Below are positions 10,942-22,330 of a stretch of DNA of 64,000 bases, piece after piece. This DNA is from Certhia americana (taxonomy: Eukaryota > Chordata > Aves > Passeriformes > Certhiidae). The stretch is taken from positions 8,900,854 through 8,964,853 of the forward strand of contig CM031866.1 of assembly GCA_018697195.1 (NCBI GenBank), written 5' to 3'. Both the position numbers and the translations under genes were made by a program. Numbering within the stretch: the stretch's first letter is position 1; each line of letters starts with the position of its first letter. The notes under the pieces are model-generated. The model ran no database searches. It saw only the letters and a program-made list of their open reading frames with translations, and was not told the DNA's origin.

Positions 10942-11372
10942 TGCTTGAGCCTGGGAGCCCTACAGAGCCCAGGGAGTGCAGCACCTACAGGATGCAGGAG
11001 GCTGCAGTGTATCCTCCAGCTGTTCCAGCTCTGCCAGCCACGGAGCCCAGCGGGAAGGAGGAGCAGCAGAAGGGGGACCAGCTGCCAAAGCAGCCTCCAA
11101 CAGCTCCCGCTGCCTGGCCTCGCCTTGAGTTGACCAAAAATTTGTGGGGAAGGGAGGAACAAAGCACTGTTGTCCCCACCCACTCCCCTATAATTACTCT
11201 GTGCTTCACAAGCAGTATTATCTGTCTGGATACACAGTGCCATGCAGCCAGCTGTGACCATACAGAATTAGCTGTTCCCCTCTTGGAGAATTTTCCCTTC
11301 TCTCTTCCTAAGTATTTTTTAGCCGACTTACATTTACTTAGCATGCAACCTTTTCAGTTTGTGATTTACTAA
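10942..11372 (+). CDS. Candidate terminal exon C of speculative plus-strand gene
   Basis: After the acceptor at 10941 the frame continues from exon B for about 143 codons to a stop at 11370-11372. The first 60 or so residues are rich in Pro, Glu and Gln and lie in locally GC-rich DNA; the remainder is Cys/Ser/Leu-rich and looks non-coding. The joined A-B-C frame would be about 194 residues. I do not recognise it, and a lncRNA or chance alignment of cryptic sites is at least as likely. Confidence 0.2.
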
Positions 11373-14300
11373 GGATGACAACTGGTCCTCTTAGGTGGAG
11401 TGGTATACACAATTCTTACACCCTACAAATGCTTGTTGTCCCTCTACTTCCTAGGAGTACTGGATCCTTTTCATAGCTAGTCAGCCTCAGCCAGGCTCAG
11501 CCCAAAACTGACCATGGCCTCAGGACCCTTCAGACTCCTGAATTGGTTCCAAATACCACAACCCCCTATATTACATTGTGGCCTGCCTGGATCCAATAAG
11601 AGAAAACAAACAAACAAATCAGTAAAAGAAACAAGCAACTTGTGTCCTCCATCAGTAAGTCAGTTTTCTTTGGTCATTAGAGCTAGAAGGACATCCTCTT
11701 AGTCTTTATTGTCTAGCCCAGCAACTAAAAGATCAGTTCAGGCTAATATTCACTCAAGACAGGCTCTCAAATCCACAGACTCCTTGCCCCTGAGTCTCTC
11801 CCTGGATCCCACCGTCTCCTGCCCAGCAGCCACTTTCTTGTTTGCTTCAGCAGTGCTAGTGGCCAGCAGCCTGCCTTCCTGGCCAGCATCTTTAACCCTT
11901 CCCAAAGACACACAGAGTAAGAGTGGTAAAGAGAATAACAAAATATGGAACCAGAAACTCATCCCTGCTGTATGGCAGAAGCTGAAAAACCCTCTAAAAT
12001 TCTTCTTTTAGACTAGACTGTACACCTGCAAAACAGATGGTTTTCATGGTTGCTGAATTTATTATTTAAGGAACAGATACATTATCCATGGTCATACTGA
12101 GCAGTGAGTTATTATACATTCACAATAGCAAAAAATCCCATGTTCTGGCTGTGAGATTTTTGTTCTTAGATCACTGAAACAACTGAAGAATTTATCCTAT
12201 AAACTTGTCTGAATATAACACAGGAAACTGGACCTCATTTGAGTACTTAACAACTCCTACCTGTGTTCTCAAGTACATTTCTTTTCTGTGGGTCAAAATA
12301 CCTTTAAATACACTGAGTCACACCTGACTGTGTACAGCCTTCCCCGATGTTAATTCTTTCTGTGGAGCATATATGCAAGAAGCTGAACCCTTAATTGACA
12401 AAGAGGACCAAACCCTCCCACCAACGGGCAACCCAGAGATGACTGCAATGGAATATATCCTTTTTCCTAGGAATGTTTCACATCTATTCTTTCATTGCAA
12501 TCAGGCTCTGATTGTCCTGCAATGGCAGAGCATTTATCCAACACCGTTCTTTCCAACTATTTTTTCCAACTGTATTCTCATTTCTGTGATCTTCCACCAG
12601 GGAAGTTGCAGTCCTTGTCTCTTGCCGACATGCAGTTCTGCATGCAGACAGTTGTAAGGAGGAACGTGCAAGAATCTCTCACTGTGGTGCCATGGCACAG
12701 CACCTGTAGATCATGGTTCTTGTAAACTCCACTTTATAGCTGTCTGTGCATCCAGCTGAGCAGCAGGAAGAGCAACACCACAAGAATTGCAAGGGGAGAT
12801 GACAACTTGGGGGAGAGATAAGGAGAAACCACACTCCAGGGGAGGGAAGGTGGAAAAACCAAGCCATGGAAGTTTTCTGGGGATAGCTATTTAAAAAAAA
12901 AGAGAGAAACAGACTCAGGATGCATCGGGGAGATAAATCTTCTGAATTTTTGAAAAGGGGAAGGCAGCGTTTGTAGGCTCACTCACCACAGCCCTAACAA
13001 CCATAAATCTTATTTACAGGGGCACCATCCTTCCCACCATGTTCACCAGGGCTGGCTGTAGCACAGCTATCACGGAAGGATCTGTCATATTAAGCATAAC
13101 AGCACTTGGCAGTTTGTGTGAATTATGGTTACAGCCAGCACAGCTGGGTGCTGCAGGGGTTGACAGGCTCTGTAACACAAGCACAATAGCAAGCACTAAA
13201 AAAAAAGAAAAAATCTCCAAAATGTTTTGGGAACAGAGTTGAAAAGTACTTTTAAAACACGTCCTTTAAATACCTGAGAGACTTCCAAGCAGATGGGGTG
13301 GGGGAATGATCTGATGAATTGAGAAGGGCTGATCTTCTGAGTCTGCACTTACTGTGCCCAAGTGGGTGGGTTCCTAGTGCTCCATCAAGAGGCTTTTTAA
13401 TCCGTGCTCACTTGGCATACACTGCGGTGCCATCTCTGTCTCCCTGAAATATCTCCAGGCACAGCTCCCCATTCCTATCCCTTCACATAAAGGCCTCTCA
13501 CTCTGGTGGCTGCAGGTCACCAGGAGCAACCCTTATCTCCCACATGGCCCAAGTACTAAACACGCTTTTCCCCACAACCCCAATCTTGGGTTACACTTCT
13601 GCTTTTGGGGAGTTTCAGAGCAAACCATTCCACACATTGCCTTTACAGTGAATTAATGTAACCAAGTCAAAACAATCACTCTTAAATTCACTACCACAAC
13701 AAGTATACCAATCTGGACAAAGCAACTGAAAATCTATTCGTCTCCTTGCACTCTTGGAAGTTCATTGGGCAAGTGTCAGAGTCATTTAAGGAAGGTCAGA
13801 ATCGTACCATGCACATGACCTCTCTTCAGACCCCATGCACACTGCTTCCCTCTTGCTCAGCAGGTATGAACACCTAAAAGTCACATTTTCCCTTTGACAG
13901 TTGGGCACCAAAAGAAATAACCACTTTTTAAAACAAAGCTGAGTCTTTATGACTTTAAAAATCTGATCTAATTTGATTTTCCTTTTAAAAGGAAAAGTAA
14001 GTAACTCTGCATTTCACAGATTCACAGGGGAAAAGCTGTGTGGCCTTTTAGGAGGGGAGGTAAATTGAGAAATAAATTAAAAAAAAGGTACATACATAAG
14101 ACACCTACTGTAAGATAATCTCACTATGAAAGTTTTTTTCCAAACACAGCCACATTTCTTTTTCAGAAGGAACAGAAAACCTCAGAAAAATCACTCTTTC
14201 TCTGGGGAGAAATATAGGTATTCAAGAAAAATATTACAAGAGAGAACAGTTTAAATTCAGTTTACCTGGTGCAGACTGCACAGACTGGTGCCATACACGG

Positions 14301-17300
14301 GCAGGCAGTGATGGAAGCTGTGTGGAATACCATGGCTCAGCTGTACCTGGTTCGCCAGAGGATCACTTCTGGGCAGCAGGAGGGTTATTCTCCACATCCT
14401 GCACCCATCTTACTCTATCAGTTTTCATTTGGTGCCCTGACTCGTCCACATGGACAAACCCTGGCTCACTGCCACTGGGGGGAACTTTTAGGAAGTTCTA
14501 GGAGGGTGACAACAGGAAACACTTGCCTACTCTTGCAGGTTTTTGCCCAAAATAGCAACAGTTATCCTGGACTTACACCTACCACTAACTAAGCAAGCCA
14601 CCCTTCAGTTCTCTCCCAAACTCACCACAGAGATAGAAAGAGGAGAGATATAACAGGCCCTTTACACCTGCAATTAATTTAGTGTCCAGGCAGAATCCCA
14701 GTCTCACAGCTGAAACTCTGGGTCCAGCTGCAAGGTATTTCACTGATTGTGTAACAGATGATCAAAAAGAAAAACAAATTAAAGATGTAAACAGCAATAT
14801 AGCAAATCCCACCCCTCACAGCATTTCTCTTCAAGTTTTTATTAATATTATAAGCTAAATAACAGAAAACAGTATACAAGGACTGCTCTGGAAGCACTCT
14901 GCTCGGAGAGAAACTGTAGGTGTGCACACTTCAGCTTCTTTCATGTAGATGCTGTTTTTAGAAAACAAACCAGAAAAATGCAAACTCTCCTGACTGTCAG
15001 CTCAGGTTGTTGAACATTTAAGAATGGAAAAGGGCATTAGCCTACAATGACAGTTAAGGAATTTTCATCACTATAGAATTATCCGCAAAATTACATACAC
15101 GCAGGGAAATCACTGACATACAAGCTTAAATAAGATTGCCAGTGCTTTGTATAACACATTGTTACTTATTCATTTGCTGGCTGTGTTGGCTGCTTCTTGA
15201 CACGTGGAAGAGAGAAATGAGATTATCACCAAAAGATGGCTCTGGGATACAAAGGGCCCTGTGAAAGTGCCTGGGCTGTCAGAGCATCCTGGGCAGGGTG
15301 GGCAACCACAGTGAGGAGCTTGTCCTGACAGCAGCATAATGGCACCACCTCACTGCAGCCCTCTATACTATATGAGGACTGTATAAATACTCAATGTTTT
15401 CTCCTGGCAGCCCTCATCATTTCTACTTCTGTCTTTTTTTTCTTCCCTCACCCTTTTGTCACATGACACATTTTCATTATTTTAATATAGGACCCTTTTG
15501 ATAATATCAACACATTAAGAATTACAGTTATATTTTCCCATCTGAGGCATTCATATGATGCTGCTATTTGTGCTACCATAATTAGGACAGATTGATCCCA
15601 CTTTTATCCCAGCGTAGTATTTTAAGTTAGATCCTTTGTATTTACAAGGTGCTGGCAGCACTGGGCCTCCCAGAAGCACTGGGGACAAAATATATCAACC
15701 TTTCTCTCCTTTCCAATTGGATTTTCTGAATCTACAGTGTCTGCTCCCATGCAATGAACTTAACAAAGAATGGAAGCAGAGATGAAGACTCTGAAAATCA
15801 ATAGAGCAGGAGAAAGTAAATTTAGCAGGACTTTTCTGTACAGAGACTGAAACAGAAATAACAACTCTTTGCAGTGCTGTAGATTTCAGACAAAACCTTT
15901 ATCCCCAGACCAGCTTCCTGTCAGAGTATAAACTGCATGTACTATGGCCATTTTCTCATCAGTTTAAAACAAGCATCATATTTGTTACAATGACAGCATA
16001 TTTACTGGTGAAAGCACTCTGAAAGACATTTTAGGAAGAGAAATAGAATTTTATCTAAATTCACATTGCACAAACAATGTTTTTTCAATACATTTGTGCC
16101 CCCTGCATTATTGAAATAAACCTGAGGCAGCTCCCACATCACAGTATTCTTCAAAAAAATAAAGGCAGGAATTATCCAGCTCTTCCTCCACTCGAAGAGA
16201 ATGTGAACTTCTGATAAAAAGTTTACTTTAGTTGCTCTGCCAAGTGCTAGGCCCAGAACTCAGGAGGATTAATAACAGGAATGGGCTGGAGACACGTGAT
16301 TGAGTTAGCCTTGTTTGCAGTTCGGCTCCTTAGCAAGGTACAGCCTGACCTTAGGTGACTGTGGCTAAAAGGAACAATTATGGAGCTCAGCAGTGGAAAA
16401 AAAGGTAAAACAAAAACAGACAGACCGGAGCCATATAACTGAAAGAATTTAAAGTGTTCAGCTAAATTAGGCACATTAGGTTAGAATACATTACATCCAA
16501 GCTTTGTTAACCGCTTCAGTGAGAAAAGAACTTCAGAAAAGATTATAGAAACCATGGATTTCTTTTACAACAGATGCTATATCGCTTCCTTTTATCTCTT
16601 AATAACAAGTAAAAGTAAACTTTCTTTTATCTAAAGTTACATGGCCCTATCACAGACATACTGGAACACATCATAAATACTAGTTGATTTATGATTCTAA
16701 TTCTTTAGAGATGGGAAAATATTGAGTGATTTGCTCTTCATGACCTGGGAAGTATTTGTCATTGCCCAGAAGCAAGGCTGTAATCTGACCTCTTTCATCA
16801 AAGTCTCCACCTTTTGAAGCTTCAGTGGTTTCTGGGAAAACATATATTTAAGACAGTTAGTATAGCCAAGTAAAATTCCATATTTTTCAAGTGCAACAAA
16901 ACCTATGATTCTGCAGCAACACTTTGCCTCTCCTAGAGTTAGCACTTCTTGATCTGCACCAGTGAAAAAGCTTGAGCTGACTAATGACCGTCTAAAAGGT
17001 TTTAAACAAAACAGCTTTCTGATAAGACTGCATTTCTCTGAAGGTCAGTCTATCAGGAAAATGCTAGTAACTGTCAAGTGGGATGACATTTAGTGTAGCA
17101 GGTTTGCTTCTAGAAAGGAATGTCTCCCAGCTTTTTTACTGATGGGGAACCGCTGCAGAAAAAGGAGTTGGTGGCTGTGGAGACACATGCAGTGGATTTA
17201 TTCATGTCTGACTTGTATTTGGGGAATAACCTGACACTTCTGAGGACGCTCAGAAACCCAGAAAGAGCCTTTACACAGCTGTACAAGGAAACAATTCTCA

Positions 17301-19404
17301 TCTCCATCTATTTTATTGACTCTTGGTTGTTTAGAAGACTTCCCAATTCTTGAGCATGGAACTGTTGGCATTTTCTGTATATCAGTTCAATTCCTGTTCA
17401 AGGGGGCCTTGGAGAGCAGCATTCCTGGTGGGATGGAGAGCAAGCCCAGAGGTGTGCTGGTGTGCTCTCTGCAGCCAAATCACCTTGAGTGCCTGAGTGC
17501 TGGTACCCAGGCAAAGAGCTCTTGGATCAGGAGCAACTCCACTGAAGCCACTGGAGATGATTTTGGTTCTCTATCTGATGTCTTTCAAATGCTGTTTGTG
17601 GGCACAGAAAAACACCAGAGGCATGGCTTTGAGATATAGTCATCAAACACAGGCATCCTGGGACACTCACAGATGCCCACTGCAAGCCACAGAACATAGG
17701 CCTGCTGCCTGCTGATCTGCTTTGGGGAAAATTGCTAGGATTGAAGGAATTTATTTTGTTTTGTACTTCAAGGGCCTCCCGTGGCCAGGCGGGCGGGCCG
17801 GATGCAGCTGGAGCACTCCCTCCCTTTCCTGGTGCAGAGGGGAGTCAGGGAGGCTGAGCAAGGCTGTCCCGAGACCTGGGATGGGTCACTGCACTGCCTG
17901 GGAGATGACATTCAGGGGAAAAATCCCCAACCCTTCCACAGCCCAGCCAGCCAGGAAGGAAACTGGTGGGTGGCACTAACAGACCCTACTTCTTCCCACT
18001 TAAAGCAGCTATTTAGTCCTCTTTTGAAGCGTGTTTCATGAGTGTTGAGTTGTATGAGTTTAAAATTGGCCTTAGTTAGCTATGGTGGATGGACCCTGAC
18101 AAAGAGCTTTTAAGCCTCCTGAGTGAAGACAGCTGGTATTTTAAGGAACAGGTTAGGACATGACAATAGCTCCTTGCACTGGTACAGCTGGTTACTGACC
18201 ATAATTCTCAACAAAGATTCATACAGCCACAAAATTGAATAGATTTAAAAGAAAATTTGGTGTTACCTATGAAGACAAGACAATGCAATGCATTAGCTGG
18301 TGCTGGGAAGCCAGCTTCACTGGTGCATGGCTCCCTCCTCACATAACTGGCTGTGATGGAGGTCAGCTCATCCTCTTGGACATCCATCCTATCTCAGTCA
18401 GACAAGAAAGTACTGTGACCTGATCCAACCCATCAAGCCCTGATCCAAACAGGAGATACAAGGCAAAGGGCTTCTATATAAGGAAAAAAAAAAGGGAGCT
18501 GGTGGAGTTCAGAAAAAAAAGCAGGATCAAAAGGAGTATTTTTTAGCACAGTTCAACTCATCAACACAGCCTGCACAGTGCCATCTTTGGCACATTATCC
18601 CACAGTATAAGAACAAAGTTGGATCCAAAAAGACAATTAAAAGGAAACCGCACTATCTAGACAGGACATCTCTTCTGCAGAGCACTAATGATTAACCTTT
18701 GGAAACCACAATAATTTATCATTGAAGTAAAAAATACAGTAAAACCCCAAAGATCATTGACATGAACCAGAAGTAGCCTCTGGGAGATATACTGCTTGCA
18801 GGAAAGCATTCAAATACGTACAGGACGTAGTCAGGATCTGGGCATATAATTATGTCTTGAAAAAAAATAATGCACCTTAAACAAAAAAGGAAACTCCCAT
18901 GAGATGAAGCTTGAATGTTCCCTGGAGTATACCCTGAGACAGCTCTCAACATATAATGAAAGAACCACCACAGTCCAGTTTTAGGGAGTCCCTCAGTAAA
19001 TGCAAACAAGCAAGGTTAGGTAACAGAATCGTGTCTGAGCTTGGGGTCTCTTTGCAGAAAGCATGAGCTCTCTTTCACTGTAAATAGTGTGATCTGGTCT
19101 GACCAGTGGCTGATTGCAGAGCACTGTCTTATTAGCTCACCTCTGGCCATAACAGGTAGTCATCACTTGCATGGAAAGGAAAACAGAAGTTAATGGACTA
19201 ATTCATTCAGTCTGTGTTTAAAATCCCTCACTGCCCATGACTCTTAAGTAAACTATAAAGAAAGGGATCTGATTCCTCTGCATGTCTGACTTTGACCATA
19301 CACACAATGTTCCCTGTTCTCAAGATTATCTTTGATGTAAGGCCGCTGTGCACTGACCAATAACTCTACCTACATCCATTACAGGAGCCCCTATATAGGG
19401 GTTC

Positions 19405-19441
19405 ATATATATATTTATATGAATATATATATATATATATA
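19405..19441. repeat. TA microsatellite
   Basis: A nearly pure AT-alternating tract with two interruptions (TTT and GAA) lies in intergenic sequence. It can form a hairpin, since the two halves are complementary. Confidence 0.85.
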
Positions 19442-21120
19442 GTATAATATGCACCTTGCTTCAGTGTGCAAGACATTTGGTTCCCAAAAACACGATGGGA
19501 TGGCTGAAGTAACCACTAACCAGACATGCTGGAATGCCTGAAAGTGTCCAAGATTAGTCATTTGGCAGCAGTCTTGAGGAAATGTAGCTTTACATATCCC
19601 ACTCTGGACAGAAGGGTTTAGTGCTCAGGGCTTTCTGGCAGGTCTGAACCTAACTCCTTCCCTTACAGAACACAGCACAGCTTGGATCAGCTGTAGCTAT
19701 GACAGCTAGAGCTGGGATGCAACTGCCACAAAAATCTGGATCAGTCACTTTGTCAAATCTGTCTCCAGCATATATTTTACTTCACCAAAAGAAAGAAACT
19801 CAAACCAAAGCAAACCCTTTCCTATGCCTGGCCTTGGTATTTATTTTTCCTGAATAATTTCAGCTTCTGTATTTGTCAGCTGAAAGGAAAATGCATGTGT
19901 CACATACACATGGGTCAGAATTCTGGTGGGTGTTTGTATATTATACAAGAGATCAAAGATTGGAGAAATTTCATTCTAACCTGAGCCCAACAAAACAAGG
20001 TTGCTGAAGAGCAGTGTGCTTGCTCGTCAGCTGTACAGATCCAGGCAAATGCAAGATTGCATTTAGGTGCCTCAGCATTGGCAGGACCGAGGTGTGGATG
20101 TTTTTTTTTGATCACTGGAATTTGATGCAGGACTTGCATGGACCATCTTGCAGGAGGGCTGACACCTGCACCTCACTGCACTTTTAGCAAGGGCTCTCCT
20201 CTATGTAAGGTAAGCTGTTCCTAGGCCACATCCACACCAGGAATTGTGCTCAGCACAGAGCCTGTGACCAGCGGCACAGCCAAACCTGCAGCTGGGCACT
20301 GCACCAGTGGCTCTGGAGTCACGACCAGAGCAGCCTGTCCTGGCTCCCAGGCTCAGCCTGCCTGACCTCACAAGGACCACTTTGCTTCAGCTTAGTGCTG
20401 AGGCAGAATGTGTGTCACTACTCCAGAGCTGGAACGCCCACCATGAGACCACAAGCCTGGGCATCACCCCACTGTGAGGGGCTGCCATGGCCTGAGCATT
20501 TCTGCTCGGGGCTGCAGAAAATGAACCAGTTCAAACATGCAGGAACCAGCAGCTGTCGTGTTTTTCATGTACTAAGCTGCAGAACTGGTGCCAAGTACTC
20601 CTGCACTCAGGACTGCACAGATGATATTGCTCCTTCAGTGTATGACATTCATGTGGCATTCCAATGGTGAAAGAAACCAGCACAACCAAATGGATGAATG
20701 GAAAAACGAATTGCTTCAGGTTGATTTAAAGGAGATATTTAGTCATGCATGGGAAGGAAAAGAGAGAATAAGTGACCAAAATAGAATGAAGCAATTGGAA
20801 ACAGCTGATGTTTGATGAAAAGAAAGATATTTCCTGGGGTGAGAAATTTAAAAGCCTTGAGTATTTTGAAAGGGCAAATTATGCATGACTTTTTAATCCT
20901 TTAAATGGTGCCAGGTTATCCAGAATCCACTCCAGAAAGGTTTCTGAAGCAGTTTATTCTAGAACTAAGCCAAAGCCTTCAGCCAACTCTGGAAAATCTT
21001 ATTTAGAGTCAGACTAACATATTGTGAGCTCATGTCACTGTTGGAAAACTGCCCCAGCTGAAAGCATGAGAGAATAGTTTTGGTAAGGAACCCTGGAATT
21101 TTAGCCATTTGTTTTTTGGA

Positions 21121-21138
21121 TTTTTTTTTTTTTTTTTT
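21121..21138. repeat. Poly-T tract (18 T)
   Basis: An uninterrupted T run in AT-rich intergenic sequence, followed by a purine-rich stretch. No flanking retrocopy structure is apparent. Confidence 0.8.
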
Positions 21139-21789
21139 AATTTGCAATAAGAAAAGGCAGAAAAGGAAATTAAAATCCTTAATAAAAGAAAAAAATTATA
21201 GAAGGGATGAGTTAAATTTTCTGAGATTCATTACTGTCTTTCCATTTCACATAGAGTGCAGAAGTTTAATGCTGTACTGGAAGTAAGGGGTTTTCTTTCC
21301 ATGAGGTTGATATTAGTGCAGTTCTCATAGAGATGAGAGTCCTGAACCACAGCACTTTCTGACTACAAATGGGACAAATTCAATAATATTGCTCCAGCCA
21401 GTGTCCAAATCACACCAATTACCATTAAACATCTCTGCCAAAATGGCAGCTCAGACAGTGCACTCACCCCCAGTCAGTAGGAATTCAGGTGTCAAAGCCC
21501 ACAGGGAATCCTGGATGACACTGTCATAGGCACCAAGAAATGGATTTCACAAAGCAACCTATTTTTAGGCTTTGTGTAAACTTTTAAGCATGTCCAAGTC
21601 AGAGGCATCTAGTCATTCATGTTTCTGCATCCTCATCTGCTCTTTCTGTGCTATGAACATTTTGCATTTCTTTCCATTTGGATTGCTTTTTATTTTAACT
21701 TTGCAAAAAAGGTAAGTGGATAAATAACAGAAACTGCCTTGTGACTTTAGTAAATCACTGACAGACATGGGTCAGCATTTTGAGATGAG

Positions 21790-21860
21790 GAACACAGTTT
21801 AGTGGTGGGCTTGATGATCTTAAAGGTCTTTTCCAACCTAAATGACTCTCTGATTCTATG
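21790..21860 (+). mobile_element. CR1 LINE 3'-end fragment
   Basis: The segment carries the CR1 3' signature: TTGATGATCTTAAAGGTC, then TTTTCCAACCTAAATGA, ending in the terminal motif TGATTCTATG. CR1 is the main LINE of birds and its copies are usually 5'-truncated with this short-repeat tail instead of a poly-A. The upstream limit is uncertain. Confidence 0.75.
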
Positions 21861-22264
21861 TATGGACACAGGTAGGAAGCCAACAAGACAGTATATTACT
21901 ACCTTTTATAATAAATGTGAATGTTGCTATCCCATGAGTCCACATTTTTTAGTCACAAGTGTGCTGTAATAAGCAAATATAAAGTCAAACACTAAGAGAA
22001 GCTACGTGGAATACATGACATTTGGAAAACACTTTCTACAAGGAGTCTGAAGACAGCATACATTGCCAGCCTAGTACAGAGGACATAGATTTCCCAAATA
22101 GAAGCCTAAGAAAATAAAAATCAGTAAATACGAAGTTGATCCCAAAATTCAGCTGGGGAGGGAACACAGATCTGTTTAGAAACTCAAGCCAAATTTGGGA
22201 AATTACTATGGACACAGATAAAAATTAAAAACAGAAATGTATAGCATGTTCAAATATGCTTCAA

Positions 22265-22330
22265 GAAGAGGGGTTGAACTAGATGATCTCCAGAGTTCCC
22301 TTCCAACCTCAACTATTCTATGGTTCTGTG
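22265..22330 (+). mobile_element. CR1 LINE 3'-end fragment
   Basis: The segment matches the CR1 tail more closely than the copy 450 bp to its left: GGGGTTGAACTAGATGATC, CCCTTCCAACCTCAAC, and an ATTCTATGGTTCTGTG terminus. Same orientation as that copy. The region between them does not look like CR1, so these are two insertions or one element split by unrelated sequence. Confidence 0.75.

Larger units (their letters stand above)
11373..21789. other. Intergenic, no recognised gene
   Basis: About 10 kb has only scattered short frames. A plus-strand cluster of open frames at 17.1-18.0 kb and GC-richer patches at 17.4-18.0 and 20.2-20.6 kb show no motif, no consistent splice structure and no family resemblance. 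One TA microsatellite and one T18 tract occur here and are listed separately. Confidence 0.6.

Noticed and set aside
10985..11344. Minus-strand frames with a Leu-rich, signal-peptide-like stretch
   Set aside because: The Leu run is the antisense of CAG/AGC-rich sequence in plus-strand candidate exon C, and no start context or downstream domain supports a secreted protein.
17120..18041. Cluster of plus-strand open frames that might be a decayed gene
   Set aside because: Frames change without splice sites, and no peptide resembles a known family or mobile-element protein.
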